Below, in pieces: positions 1-8,876 of a DNA stretch of 64,000 bases. The DNA lies in contig JANYHT010000017.1 of assembly GCA_025358925.1 (NCBI GenBank), positions 1-64,000 on the forward strand, given 5' to 3'. Each line of letters opens with the position of its first letter. Within the stretch, counting starts at the first letter, position 1. Source of the DNA: Gemmatimonadaceae bacterium. GTDB lineage: Bacteria > Gemmatimonadota > Gemmatimonadetes > Gemmatimonadales > Gemmatimonadaceae. The notes below the pieces were generated by a model, which was not told the DNA's origin, did not search any database, and saw nothing but the letters and a program-made list of their open reading frames with translations. Made by a program: the position numbers and the translations under genes.

Positions 1-1
1 C

Positions 2-1255
2 TTCGCCAACACGGCCGGCGGTACGTTGTTGGTCGGGGTCGAAGATCGCTCGCGAAACGTGCGTGGGGTTCCAGATGCTCTCGATGTTGAGGAGCGCATC
101 GCGAACATCGTGAGCGACTCCATCGCGCCGCGGCTGTTGCCTGAGATCGAGATCCTGCCGTGGCGCCGCACGCAGGTCATCGCCATCCAAGTACACCCGA
201 GCGCATCACGCCCGCATTATCTCAAGCGAGAAGGCGCCGAGTCTGGCACCTATGTCCGTGTCGGCTCCACGAACCGCCGTGCCGATGCCGAGATGCTCCA
301 AGAGCTCCGCCGCGCTGCACGTGGCGAGACCTTTGATGAACAACCAATGCCGGAGCTGGACTCGGAAGCCCTCGACTTCCGAGCTGCTTCCGAGTCGTTT
401 GCGCCCATTCGTCCGCTCCGGAAACGCGACCTCGAGAGTCTGCGACTGCTCACCACACACCAGGGCCAAACCGTCCCAACGGTCGGGGGCATGTTGCTCT
501 TCGGTCGGGAGCGCGAGCGCTACTTCCCGGATGCCTGGATCCAAGCGGGACGTTTCGTGGGCCAAGACAAGGCCAATATCTTGGATGGGGCCGAGTTCCG
601 TGGGCTGCCAGTGGCCGCCATTGACGCCGCCATTGGGTTCATCGAGAAGCACTCTCTCCACGGCGCCGAGATCGGTAAGGTCCGTCGGACGGAACGCTGG
701 AACCTCCCGCCCGTCGCCGTGCGAGAAGCCGTGATCAATGCGGTCGCGCACGCGGACTATGCGCAGCGCGGCGCGCCAATTCGTATCTCGATCTTCGACG
801 ACCGCCTAGAGATCGAGAACCCGGGTCTGCTCCCGTTCGGCCTCACGGTCGCAGACCTTGAACATGGAATCTCCAAGCTTCGCAACCGCGTGATCGGGCG
901 CGTCGTCCATGCCCTGGGCCTCTTCGAGCAGTGGGGAAGCGGCATTCAGCGCATGACCGCCGCTTGCCGAGAGGCCGGGCTGCCGGACCCGCGGCTTGAG
1001 GAGATCGCGACGAGATTTCGCGTGAGCATCTTCACCACCCAGGTCAACCGCCCCACCCTCGATGACATTGACCAGACCATCGTGGATGGACTGTCAGACG
1101 GGGAGGGCAGATTGACCAGCGAGATCGCCGCCGTCATCGGGCTCACCTCGCGAGCCACCCGCACCCGCCTCGCCCGCCTAGTGGGCAACGGGCTCGTTCG
1201 CGAAGTTGGAAGCGGACCGCAGGACCCGAAGCGGCGCTATTTCCTTACGAAGTAA
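2..1255 (+). CDS. AlbA_2 / GHKL-ATPase (RecG-like) putative transcriptional regulator, 5' partial
   Basis: The reading frame is open to the left edge, so the start lies outside the window; the TTG at 26 falls inside a typical AlbA_2 motif (FANTAGGTLLVGVED) and is not the true start. After the AlbA_2 (Schlafen AAA-like) domain comes a HATPase_c_4-type segment with EAVINAVAHADY and ENPGLLPFGL, then GSGIQRM, and a C-terminal winged-helix-like stretch rich in TSRATRTRLARLV. This order is that of the COG2865 family, annotated as RecG-related helicases or regulators although no helicase motifs are present. These proteins are frequent in accessory and defence regions. It lies 38 bp upstream of a truncated DNA methylase on the same strand, which suggests a shared accessory origin. 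The family is clear; the function is not. Confidence 0.85.
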   Translation, partial: FANTAGGTLLVGVEDRSRNVRGVPDALDVEERIANIVSDSIAPRLLPEIEILPWRRTQVIAIQVHPSASRPHYLKREGAESGTYVRVGSTNRRADAEMLQELRRAARGETFDEQPMPELDSEALDFRAASESFAPIRPLRKRDLESLRLLTTHQGQTVPTVGGMLLFGRERERYFPDAWIQAGRFVGQDKANILDGAEFRGLPVAAIDAAIGFIEKHSLHGAEIGKVRRTERWNLPPVAVREAVINAVAHADYAQRGAPIRISIFDDRLEIENPGLLPFGLTVADLEHGISKLRNRVIGRVVHALGLFEQWGSGIQRMTAACREAGLPDPRLEEIATRFRVSIFTTQVNRPTLDDIDQTIVDGLSDGEGRLTSEIAAVIGLTSRATRTRLARLVGNGLVREVGSGPQDPKRRYFLTK

Positions 1256-1293
1256 CGCTAGTATCGCGTGTAGAGCTTCCCAAGCATTCGACC

Positions 1294-2085
1294 ATGAGCC
1301 AGATCAAGTCAAAGAAACGTGTCGCTGACCACGGGGAGGTGTTCACCCCCGCATGGATGGTGGAGGCCATGCTCGACCTCGTGAAAGGCGAGACCGAGCG
1401 CATTGACTCGCGCTTTCTGGAGCCGGCATGCGGGGACGGCAACTTCCTCGTACAGATCCTGCGGCGCAAGCTGGCCGCCGTGGAACTCAAATACGGCAAG
1501 TCCGATTTCGAGCGGCGGCAATACGCGCTGCTCGCGCTGATGTGCGTCTACGGCATAGAGCTGCTGACGGACAACATCGCCGAGTGCCGCGCGAACCTGC
1601 TGGCGATCTTCGCCGAGTATCTGAACCTCGCTCCGCCGGACGACCTGTATCGCGCCGCGTTCTACGTGCTTTCGCAAAACCTCGTCCATGGCGACGCCCT
1701 GACGATGCGTGCCCATGGCAACCTACCGATCACTTTCGCCGAGTGGGGCTATCTGGGCAAAGGCCGGTTCCAGCGGCGTGACTTTCGCTACGACAGCCTC
1801 ACCCAGTCATCGGCTTACAGCGCCGAGGGGTCGCGCTTTGCCCACCTTGGCCAACACGAGATTTTCACGCCGGCCCAAACAGGTCCTCGACCTACTCGTT
1901 GTCGTCGAGCGGATACCCGAGAAACGGCGCGCCAATTTCAAGACGGCTATCGTCACTCTACGTACGGCACCGCATGCGCCGCGCTACTTCGAAATCGAGT
2001 CCGAGGCCTCAACGATTGCACGGAGAGCCGACGCAATCTCTTCGCGAACGTCGGCGTCTGGCTCGTCATCAAAGCACGCACGTAG
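1294..2085 (+). pseudogene. N6-adenine DNA methylase (restriction-modification type), 3' truncated
   Basis: The N-terminal part is a good match to N-6 DNA methylases that begin with HGEVFTPAWMVEAMLDLV and carry SAM-binding motif I (LEPACGDGNFL) around residues 47-57, followed by a helical region and AEWGYLGKGRFQRRDFRYD. The recognisable sequence ends near HEIFTP at about 1872. Catalytic motif IV (NPPY or DPPY), expected further downstream, is absent. The remaining codons to 2085 look non-coding in this frame and run antiparallel into the 3' end of queG, which stops at 1984. In the neighbouring frame about 1874-1984 there is a short protein-like stretch (VLDLLVVVERIPEKRRANF) that may belong to another broken gene. 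I infer a degraded, inactive methylase left by a deletion or insertion next to queG. Confidence 0.75.
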
Positions 2086-3159
2086 CGTCGATTCTGCAAG
2101 CGATGTGCCGAGGCGCCCCAGCGCCCAGGCAGCATGGCCCCGCACGACGGGCGATTCGTCGCGCAGCGCGCTGATGAGCACCGGTACATCGTCGGCAGAG
2201 CCAACATTGCCCAGCACCACGGCGGCGTTGCGGCGCAAGCCGGAGAACTTGGCGCGCTTCATGGGCGAGCCTTTGAAGGCAGTGGTGTATTCGGCAACCG
2301 ACATTGCGAGCAGTCGGGTCGCGAGCGAGCGCGCATCCATCTCATCAAGCACTGCTCTAGGAGCGAATCTCAGCTCCGTCAACGGTAGTGAAAATTTACG
2401 GTTGTACGGGCACACCTCCTGACAGATGTCGCACCCATAAATCAACTCTCCGATCGCTTCGCGAAACTCAACCGGTATCGCGCCTTTTAATTCAATCGTG
2501 AGATAACTGATACAGCGTCGCGCATCGAGTTCGCGCGGTGCTGTGATGGCTTGCGTGGGACATGCATCAATGCACCGCGTACATGATCCGCAACGATCCG
2601 CGTCAAACGGCGCGTCCGTCTCCAGCGCGACGTCAACAAATAGTGATGCAAGAAATAAAAATGAGCCGTGCTGTGGATTGATCAACATCGTGTTTTTCCC
2701 AAACCAGCCAAGTCCTGCACGTTGTGCGAGATCGCGCTCCAGTACAGGACCCGAGTCTACATATGGTCGCGCATGCACCGGCGCGCCGATTTCGTTTTCT
2801 AACCATGCGTGCAACTCGCGGAGCTTGGCGCGCAGCACCTCGTGATAATCATCGCCCCGCGCATAGCGTGCCACTGGACCACTCGGCGCACGGCCGCCGT
2901 AGTTCATCGCGACAACGAGCGCGTGCGTCGCGCCTGCATGCGGCAATCGCGCATCACGGCGCAGCGCAGCGCCATCGCCAGCGAGGTACGCCATTTCGCC
3001 CTGCTGTCCACTGGTAATCCACGCATCAAAATGCGCGCGCGATGCAGGCTCGCCCAACGTTGCAATACCGGCAAGATCAAAGCCCAATCCGTACGCTTGC
3101 GCCTTCAATCGCTCTGATAATGCACGACGCTCAGCGGACGTGCGCAGCGTCAACGCCAT
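1984..3159 (-). CDS. queG: Epoxyqueuosine reductase QueG
   Basis: QueG performs the last step of queuosine tRNA modification, reducing epoxyqueuosine to queuosine with a cobalamin cofactor and two [4Fe-4S] clusters in the cytoplasm. The 391-residue product has VDSGPVLERDLAQRAGLGW near residues 134-152, the ferredoxin-type cluster motifs CGSCTRCIDACP (about 190-201) and CDICQEVCP (about 243-251), and a C-terminal HEAT-like extension (about 300-385), as in full-length QueG. I place the start at the ATG at 3157-3159, which lies 2 bp after the stop of the upstream small gene; a longer frame to 3183 would overlap that gene. The two genes are probably co-transcribed. The 3' end abuts the truncated methylase on the opposite strand. 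Confidence 0.95.
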   Translation of the reverse strand: MALTLRTSAERRALSERLKAQAYGLGFDLAGIATLGEPASRAHFDAWITSGQQGEMAYLAGDGAALRRDARLPHAGATHALVVAMNYGGRAPSGPVARYARGDDYHEVLRAKLRELHAWLENEIGAPVHARPYVDSGPVLERDLAQRAGLGWFGKNTMLINPQHGSFLFLASLFVDVALETDAPFDADRCGSCTRCIDACPTQAITAPRELDARRCISYLTIELKGAIPVEFREAIGELIYGCDICQEVCPYNRKFSLPLTELRFAPRAVLDEMDARSLATRLLAMSVAEYTTAFKGSPMKRAKFSGLRRNAAVVLGNVGSADDVPVLISALRDESPVVRGHAAWALGRLGTSLAESTLRACFDDEPDADVREEIASALRAIVEASDSISK

Positions 3160-3161
3160 CG

Positions 3162-3410
3162 CTACGGTTGGCGACCAACCCAACGCGCAAACGCAATCAC
3201 ATCATCGACCGGCGGCACGGCGTCTTCTTCACCGTACGCCGTATACATCCGCCAACGCACATATGTCATGGCGGGCAATGGCAAGAATGGAAAACGCGTC
3301 ATCCAATGCCGATGCCGAAAACGCCACGCAACACGCAGCAAATCAACGGCGAGTGCTGGATTGACGAGCGCACGGAGCGTCAGTGCGAGTGTGAGCGAGA
3401 GCCATGCCAT
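3162..3410 (-). CDS. Small conserved hypothetical protein
   Basis: An 82-residue protein starting at the ATG at 3408-3410, with a hydrophobic N-terminus (MAWLSLTLALTLRALVNPAL) and a basic, aromatic middle (RFRHRHWMTRFPFLPLP, YVRWRMYTAYG). It ends 2 bp upstream of the queG start, so the two are probably translated from one mRNA. The hydrophobic stretch could be a membrane anchor. The compact arrangement and sensible composition support a real gene, but I recognise no family with a known function. A 10-codon upstream extension to 3440 is also possible. Confidence 0.65.
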   Translation of the reverse strand: MAWLSLTLALTLRALVNPALAVDLLRVAWRFRHRHWMTRFPFLPLPAMTYVRWRMYTAYGEEDAVPPVDDVIAFARWVGRQP

Positions 3411-3514
3411 TGCTGCAATCTCGCCTACACACAACCCCACGCGCTACCTTCACGCAGCGCGACACCAACGTCGCGTTTTTCACACCAACGCTATCGCATC
3501 CGCACACACCACCG

Positions 3515-3841
3515 ATGCAATTCGACGACTATCAAGAACTGGCCGCCCGCACACTTGGCCGCGATCGCACGCACGAACAGCAACTCGCCAACGCCGCCCT
3601 CGGACTCACTGGCGAAGCCGGTGAAGTGGCGGAAGTGATCAAAAAACATCTCTTCCACGCGACGCCCCTCGATCAGGATGCCCTCGCGAAGGAACTTGGT
3701 GATTGCCTTTGGTATATCGGCGCGTTTGCCACCGTGCTGGGCCTCTCGCTCGAGGATATCGCGCAACGCAATATCGACAAACTGCGCAAACGTTATCCCG
3801 AAGGTTTTGACACGGAACGGAGTCGTAACCGCACCGAGTAA
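3515..3841 (+). CDS. MazG-like nucleotide pyrophosphohydrolase
   Basis: The 108-residue protein matches single-domain all-alpha NTP pyrophosphohydrolases of the MazG superfamily, which hydrolyse (often non-canonical) nucleoside triphosphates to monophosphates. The metal-binding pattern is visible: LTGEAGEVAEVIKK (E-x-x-E) followed by KELGDCLWYIGAF (E-x-x-D), then the typical LEDIAQRNIDKLRKRYPEGF tail. The start is the ATG at 3515; the longer frame to 3404 has a non-protein-like composition. The gene is divergent from the small gene and queG, and convergent with the phosphodiesterase gene downstream. The precise substrate cannot be told from sequence. Confidence 0.88.
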   Translation: MQFDDYQELAARTLGRDRTHEQQLANAALGLTGEAGEVAEVIKKHLFHATPLDQDALAKELGDCLWYIGAFATVLGLSLEDIAQRNIDKLRKRYPEGFDTERSRNRTE

Positions 3842-3879
3842 TAGGTCCCTCGCACCACAGCCCATTTAAGTTCTGGCTG

Positions 3880-3908
3880 TTCTCCGCGGTCTCCGCGCCT
3901 CCGCGTGA
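3880..3908. repeat. Short tandem TCTCCGCG repeat between convergent genes
   Basis: The intergenic space between the MazG-like gene and the phosphodiesterase gene contains three imperfect copies of a roughly 9-10 bp unit (TCTCCGCGG, TCTCCGCGCC, TCCGCGTGAAA). I recall similar CTCTGCG/CTCCGCG triplets in intergenic regions of unrelated bacteria, but that is memory, not a search. Only one copy cluster is seen in this window. Confidence 0.55.
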
Positions 3909-3926
3909 AACCGGTCGTTACCGATG

Positions 3927-5354
3927 CTACCAGAACGACCGACCATCTAATCCCCCCGGCACCGGCAATCCTAACGCGTCCAAGACGCTCGGCATCACAT
4001 CCGCCGTGCGCTGCGGTGCCCGCGCCACCGGACCATCGACGATTAACGGCACCAGCATCTGTTCGCGCAACAAGGCCCCATGAGTAGACACGTGCGCGAC
4101 GGGCTCGAAACGCGCTCGCAAATCCCACCCCGCCGCCGCGGACAGCACCATGTCTCCTGCACGCGACGAACCGCACAGCGCAACCAGTTGCACCAACGCA
4201 TCGGGATACGGCGACTCTGCACACAACGCCCACGCCGCGCTGTCGTCGAGTCCGCGCACTGTGCCACCCAGTTGCAACACGTCGCCAGCGCGCGCGTCAT
4301 AATCCCACCGCGCTTCGCGACCCGCACCTACGCGACGAATTTCAGCGACGCCGCGCACCGCGTGGGAGACGCGTACGCGATCCGCCGAGAGCGCCACCGC
4401 AATTAGATCAATCGCCTCTCGGGCCAACAACGTGTCGTGCCACGGCTGCCATCGCGACGCATGCGCGGGCCACCAAACACGGTCGCGTGACGAGGGCTGG
4501 AAATACACATGCGCCATCGCGTTGCCGCCCACCATCAACGCCACGTCCGCATTTCGCGTGAGTATCCGCGGATGCGCCAGCACGCGTAACGACTGCGACT
4601 CCATCCACCCGTGCAAATCGTCGTGATGCGACACCGGCGCATGCCCGTGATCGCCCACCACCCAAATACGCAATGATTCCGACCATCCGCCATTGATCGC
4701 CATTGCGCGCGCCGTCGCAACCGCTGCATCAAGGTCAGAGATCGCTCCGCGCACTGAGGGTGAATCACTCCCAAACTTGTGCGAGAATTTATCAGGACTG
4801 GTTAGCGCCAAGACGGAGAATCGTGGCCGTGTCGCCGCGAACACGCGCAAGAATTCCGAAGTCGCTGCACGCTCGGTGCGACGCCAACCCAGCGTGTCAC
4901 CGCGAAAGTGTGGGATGGCCGCGCGAATGGTCCACAGCAGGGAGCGCCCAACATTCGCGATGCTCGCGCCTCGAGCAAGCATACTCATGCCCGAAAGCGA
5001 TGGACGCGCCAGTTCAAAGAGCGTTGGAGACGCTGCGTCGACATCGTGATCGACATGCCAGATGTCGATGCCGGCGTAACTGCGCACGTGAGTGGGAGAC
5101 CAACGCAGCGTGCGCGCGCGATCAAACCAGCGCAATCCAGGCAATCCGACACTGCCCGGATAGCGCCCCATCAAAAAGGGGACGTACGCTGGTCCCGTCA
5201 CCGACGGAAACGAAGACGAGATTGTATGCAAGCCGCCGCAGTCGCGAAGCGCCGCAATCGCCGGTGCTCGCCCCGCATCAAGTTCCTCTTGCAATACGTC
5301 CGGACGAACACCATCGGCCACCACCAATAGTAGGCGCGCATCAATTTTCGTCAC
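3927..5354 (-). CDS. Alkaline phosphatase family / type I phosphodiesterase
   Basis: The 475-residue product belongs to the type I phosphodiesterase / nucleotide pyrophosphatase family (PF01663), metal-dependent hydrolases of phosphate mono- and diesters. Visible features are the first metal Asp in LLLVVADGVRPD, the nucleophile region SSFPSVTGPAYVPFLMGRYPG (Thr in VTGPAY), TSPDKFSHKFG, and the later metal site GDHGHAP. The start is uncertain: I use GTG at 5354 because the protein begins cleanly with VTKIDARLLLVVADG, whereas the frame up to 5417 runs into the promoter region of the divergent LOG gene. No clear signal peptide is seen. The 3' end faces mazG with an 85-bp gap. Confidence 0.87.
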   Translation of the reverse strand: MTKIDARLLLVVADGVRPDVLQEELDAGRAPAIAALRDCGGLHTISSSFPSVTGPAYVPFLMGRYPGSVGLPGLRWFDRARTLRWSPTHVRSYAGIDIWHVDHDVDAASPTLFELARPSLSGMSMLARGASIANVGRSLLWTIRAAIPHFRGDTLGWRRTERAATSEFLRVFAATRPRFSVLALTSPDKFSHKFGSDSPSVRGAISDLDAAVATARAMAINGGWSESLRIWVVGDHGHAPVSHHDDLHGWMESQSLRVLAHPRILTRNADVALMVGGNAMAHVYFQPSSRDRVWWPAHASRWQPWHDTLLAREAIDLIAVALSADRVRVSHAVRGVAEIRRVGAGREARWDYDARAGDVLQLGGTVRGLDDSAAWALCAESPYPDALVQLVALCGSSRAGDMVLSAAAGWDLRARFEPVAHVSTHGALLREQMLVPLIVDGPVARAPQRTADVMPSVLDALGLPVPGGLDGRSFW

Positions 5355-5477
5355 GCCGGCACCCGCACCACGGCGATGGTGGCGGAGCAGGCGAGCGGTC
5401 GCGTACACTTCGCGCAACGCGTGCTATTAAGGCACGCACAATGGTTAGGCCGACTACCCTCTTCACGAAGCGCACTC

Positions 5478-6470
5478 ATGGCAAAATTGCCGCGTCCAAC
5501 AAAAATCAAAAACACCGCTGCAGACGCGCCCGCCGAGAAGTCGCGCAAGGCACCGCGCACCGTGACGGGGAAAAAGGCGTCGCCCGGAACGCGTGCGATC
5601 GCCGAACACGCGTCGCTCAAAGGGTTGATTGAGCGCACGGAAGAAGGGCATCGGAAAGCAGGGCGCGTGCCAGACATGGAAGCGCTGGTGTCGAGCGGCG
5701 CGCGAGCAACGCGACGCAAAGCGCGGCGTCCGATTGACCAGGATCTCCGTGACATGCCGATGCTCACGGAAGACGAAAAATTGTTGCAGTCGCCGAGTGA
5801 AGACCAAGGCGCGTTCACGCGCACTGATCCGTGGCGTGTCATGCGCATCACGTCAGAATTTGTCGAAGGCTTTGACGCGCTCGCGGAAATCACGAAGGGC
5901 GTGACAATTTTTGGATCGGCGCGAACCGGCCCGGACGATCCGCAATACGCAGCAGCGACCGAGACCGCGCGATTGCTCGCGCAAGCCGGCTTCTCGATCA
6001 TCACGGGGGCGGGTCCGGGGATCATGGAAGCAGCGAACAAAGGATGTAAGGAAGGTGGTGGACATTCGGTAGGATGCAATATCGAATTGCCCTTTGAGCA
6101 GGGTGCAAACCCGTATGTCGACACGCTCGTCAACTTTCGATACTTCTTTGTCCGAAAGACGATGTTCATCAAGTATTCAAATGCGTTCATCATCTTTCCG
6201 GGTGGCTTCGGCACGCTCGACGAGCTCTTCGAAGCGCTAACGCTTATTCAGACCGGAAAAATCTATCAATTTCCAGTGGTGCTCTTTGGACGCCATTACT
6301 GGGCAGGCCTGGTGCGCTGGATCAGCTCGCGTCTCGCTGGCGAAGGTAAAATCTCACCGGGTGATTTAGATCTATTGCTGCTCACCGACGATCCGGCCGA
6401 GGCGGCAAAAGTGGTGATTGATGCGCACGCAGCGCAGGCCGCTCTTGGGCAGGCGCGTTCACCCGCGTAA
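5478..6470 (+). CDS. TIGR00730/LOG-family Rossmann protein (nucleoside 5'-monophosphate phosphoribohydrolase-like)
   Basis: The 330-residue product carries the LOG-family signature PGGFGTLDE near residue 241, preceded by GAGPGIMEAANKG and ITIFGSART-type Rossmann segments. Members once called lysine decarboxylases hydrolyse the N-glycosidic bond of nucleoside 5'-monophosphates, as in cytokinin activation. The N-terminal about 110 residues are a basic, Lys/Arg/Ala-rich extension (PRPTKIKNTAADAPAEKSRK) that is probably disordered and longer than in the smallest family members. The start at 5478 (ATG) avoids an implausible 34-codon extension. The last 12 bp overlap the 3' end of the convergent MBL-fold gene. 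Confidence 0.9.
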   Translation: MAKLPRPTKIKNTAADAPAEKSRKAPRTVTGKKASPGTRAIAEHASLKGLIERTEEGHRKAGRVPDMEALVSSGARATRRKARRPIDQDLRDMPMLTEDEKLLQSPSEDQGAFTRTDPWRVMRITSEFVEGFDALAEITKGVTIFGSARTGPDDPQYAAATETARLLAQAGFSIITGAGPGIMEAANKGCKEGGGHSVGCNIELPFEQGANPYVDTLVNFRYFFVRKTMFIKYSNAFIIFPGGFGTLDELFEALTLIQTGKIYQFPVVLFGRHYWAGLVRWISSRLAGEGKISPGDLDLLLLTDDPAEAAKVVIDAHAAQAALGQARSPA

Positions 6471-7238
6471 AACACACCGCACAAAATTATCGGACGAGTA
6501 ATCACCGGCGGAGATCCAATCGCTTGATACGCGCGGCCCAAACAACGCGACGCGAATCTCCGACACGTTGCGCCCCTCTGCGTGCAGCGCTTCAATGCGC
6601 CCGATCATCTCCTCCATCCAGTTGACCTTCGCCGCCAACAACAGCGCGCCACCTCGCAGTAGTCCGCGATGCGCGCAAAACACGCGCACTGGCTCACAGG
6701 CCAACATCGCGCGGAGCGATTGCACATGTTCACGCGGATTTTCGTACCGATGTGCCACCCGGACCCTCACGCCGAGAAACGCGTCGCCCGCAAACAGCGT
6801 CCGCGTTTCTGTGTCCCACACGACATGATGGTCTGGCGAGTGTCCCGGCGCGTATACCAGCGCTAACGCATCGTTCACAAACGGCTGAAACGGAGTCTGG
6901 AGCGGCGTCATCGACCGCCACAACACGTGACGATACAAACCGATGGGTTGCGATGCTCGTACCACAGCCAGCGTGCGCGCGTCGATGCCAATAGGCACGC
7001 CGAGTCGCGCAAGAAGTTCGACGTTTCCCGCGTGATCTTCGTGTTGGTGCGTCACCAGCGCGCCGCGCGGCCGCCGCTCGCGCACCACATCCGCGACATC
7101 GCGCGCAACCCCGGAAAAACCGGTATCCACCAACACGCCACGAATGAGATACACGTGTACCGCGTACCCGGCCAAGCGGCTACGCCACCAAGTGAGCCGC
7201 AATGCGGTGACATCGTCATGCTCGGTGCGCTCGATCAC
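6459..7238 (-). CDS. MBL-fold metallo-hydrolase
   Basis: A 259-residue metallo-beta-lactamase fold protein. The dinuclear metal motif THQHEDHAG (H64, H66, D68, H69) is complete, followed by APGHSPDHHVV and FAGDAFLG, giving the further His and Asp ligands of the fold. No lactamase-specific features are seen; the substrate could be a thioester or another hydrolysable ester. No signal peptide is evident, so it is likely cytoplasmic. It is divergent from the greA-like gene and overlaps the LOG-family gene tail to tail by 12 bp. Confidence 0.9.
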   Translation of the reverse strand: MIERTEHDDVTALRLTWWRSRLAGYAVHVYLIRGVLVDTGFSGVARDVADVVRERRPRGALVTHQHEDHAGNVELLARLGVPIGIDARTLAVVRASQPIGLYRHVLWRSMTPLQTPFQPFVNDALALVYAPGHSPDHHVVWDTETRTLFAGDAFLGVRVRVAHRYENPREHVQSLRAMLACEPVRVFCAHRGLLRGGALLLAAKVNWMEEMIGRIEALHAEGRNVSEIRVALFGPRVSSDWISAGDYSSDNFVRCVLRG

Positions 7239-7357
7239 AAATACAATCTACGTAGCGAATGACCGGTGCACCGCAGCATATTTCCTCACCTAGCGCGCTC
7301 GGCCCCCCACGGTCGAGCGCTCAACTTTTTTTAGTGATCTTTCAGCGTCCACGTCGC

Positions 7358-7843
7358 ATGTTCGAAGCACTCATCGCCTCAATGGCGCGTGAAGTCGAGA
7401 AGCTCTCATTTGAGCTCAACGTCACGATTCCCCATGAAATCCGAAAGGCCGTCGAACTCGGCGATCTGAAGGAAAATAGTGAATACAAGGCAGCGCTCGA
7501 ACGTCAGCAGTTTGTGCAGGCGCGTCTCGGACAACTCACGCAGCGCGTCACGAAACTCGCGAACATTGATGTTGCGCAAATTTCCAGTGATAAGGCGGGC
7601 CTTGGGTCGCGCGTTGTGGTTGAAGATCAAGCCACGAACAAGCGCGAGACCTACGAGCTTGTCTTTGGAGATGCAGGAGAGCTGCGCGAAGGACACGTGA
7701 CGATGGCGTCGCCCATTGGGCTCGCGCTCCAAGGCAAAGGGGTTGGTGAAGCGACAATCTTCAAGTTGCCGAAGCTTATTCGTCGCCTGATGATCGTCGA
7801 GCTCACCACCATTCACGAACGTGACGCCGCCGACTTGGCGTGA
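7358..7843 (+). CDS. GreA/GreB-family transcription elongation factor
   Basis: A 161-residue protein with the two-domain Gre layout: an N-terminal coiled coil (about 1-75) containing GDLKENSEYKAALERQQFVQARL, the conserved acidic tip region, and a C-terminal FKBP-like domain (about 80-155) with GSRVVVEDQATNKRETYELV and ASPIGLALQGKGVGE. Gre factors reactivate backtracked RNA polymerase by stimulating transcript cleavage. The ATG at 7358 gives the usual length; the earlier frame from 7259 has no family similarity. The stop lies 34 bp before the oxidoreductase gene, so the two may be co-transcribed. I cannot separate GreA from GreB here. Confidence 0.9.
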   Translation: MFEALIASMAREVEKLSFELNVTIPHEIRKAVELGDLKENSEYKAALERQQFVQARLGQLTQRVTKLANIDVAQISSDKAGLGSRVVVEDQATNKRETYELVFGDAGELREGHVTMASPIGLALQGKGVGEATIFKLPKLIRRLMIVELTTIHERDAADLA

Positions 7844-7877
7844 TATCGCACGCAACACTGAACGCGGAGCACTGAGT

Positions 7878-8876
7878 ATGAAGAAGGCCGAGTATGCGTC
7901 GCGTGGCCCAGTGCCGCAGGACATGATCGCGTGCGTGGATTTCGAACTACCGGCGCCCGTTGCAGGTGAAGTGCTGATCGAAGTCCTCGCGGCCCCGATC
8001 AATCCATCGGACGTGCTCACGATTACCGGCGCGTACGGCATGTTGCCGCCACTCCCAGCTATTGGTGGCAACGAAGGCATTGGTCGTATTGCCGCGCGCG
8101 GTGTTGGCGTGACGACGCTGTCGATTGGTCAACGGGTACTGCTGCCGGTTGGCTCCGGGACGTGGCGTACGCACATGCTGGCAACTGCGGCACAGCTCAT
8201 CGCGCTGCCGTCGGTTGGTGACGCACTGCAGCTGTCGATGCTCACCGTGAATCCGCCCACGGCATCGTTGTTGCTCTCGGAGTTTGTGACGCTCGAGGCA
8301 GGGGATTGGGTTATTCAGAACGCAGCGAATTCCGCCGTTGGTAGCTATCTCGTGCAGTTAGCGAAGCGACGAGGCGTACATACCGTCAACGTAGTGCGAC
8401 GAGAAAGTGCAATTGCGGGCGTGCAGGCGCTTGGCGGCGATGTCGTTCTGCTTGACGGGCCAGATCTCGCGCAACGCGTTGAGGCAGCCACGAGCAAAGC
8501 GAAAATAAAACTTGGCGTCGATGCAGTTGGTGGTCTGGCGACCGAATACATCGCTCGGAGCGTGCGTGTGGGCGGTACCGTGGTGAACTATGGCGGCATG
8601 AGTGGGAAACGCTGCACGATTGCACCCGATGCGTTTGTTTTTCGGGACGTGACGTTGCGCGGATTCTGGCTGGCATGGTGGTTTCGAAATTCATCACCGA
8701 CGGTGCAGCAGGCGCTGTTCGCGGAGTTGACGCAGCACATCGTGTCCGGAGCGCTGTTCACGAAAGTGGCCGCCACGTATTTCGTCGACGACATCAAAAC
8801 CGCTATTGCTGCAGCGGCAGCAGGGGAGCGTGACGGAAAAATTCTGCTCACGCCAAACGGGCCTATCCAGCCGTAA
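7878..8876 (+). CDS. MDR-family NAD(P)H oxidoreductase (enoyl reductase / quinone reductase type)
   Basis: The 332-residue protein is a zinc-free medium-chain dehydrogenase/reductase. It has the GroES-like N-terminal half (PINPSDVLTITGAYG, GNEGIGRIAARG) and the Rossmann half with NAANSAVGSYLVQLAKRRG near residue 150. The segment MLTVNPPTASLLLSEFV is like that of mitochondrial-type 2-enoyl thioester reductases (MECR/Etr1), which suggests trans-2-enoyl-CoA or enoyl-ACP reduction; a quinone reductase role is the alternative. The ATG at 7878 is preferred to the longer frame overlapping the greA-like gene. Its last 14 bp overlap the convergent SDR gene. Confidence 0.85.
   Translation: MKKAEYASRGPVPQDMIACVDFELPAPVAGEVLIEVLAAPINPSDVLTITGAYGMLPPLPAIGGNEGIGRIAARGVGVTTLSIGQRVLLPVGSGTWRTHMLATAAQLIALPSVGDALQLSMLTVNPPTASLLLSEFVTLEAGDWVIQNAANSAVGSYLVQLAKRRGVHTVNVVRRESAIAGVQALGGDVVLLDGPDLAQRVEAATSKAKIKLGVDAVGGLATEYIARSVRVGGTVVNYGGMSGKRCTIAPDAFVFRDVTLRGFWLAWWFRNSSPTVQQALFAELTQHIVSGALFTKVAATYFVDDIKTAIAAAAAGERDGKILLTPNGPIQP

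Noticed and set aside
4703-5632. 309-codon plus-strand open frame
   Set aside because: It is antisense to the phosphodiesterase gene and overlaps the LOG gene; the composition is Arg/Ser/Cys-rich and not protein-like.
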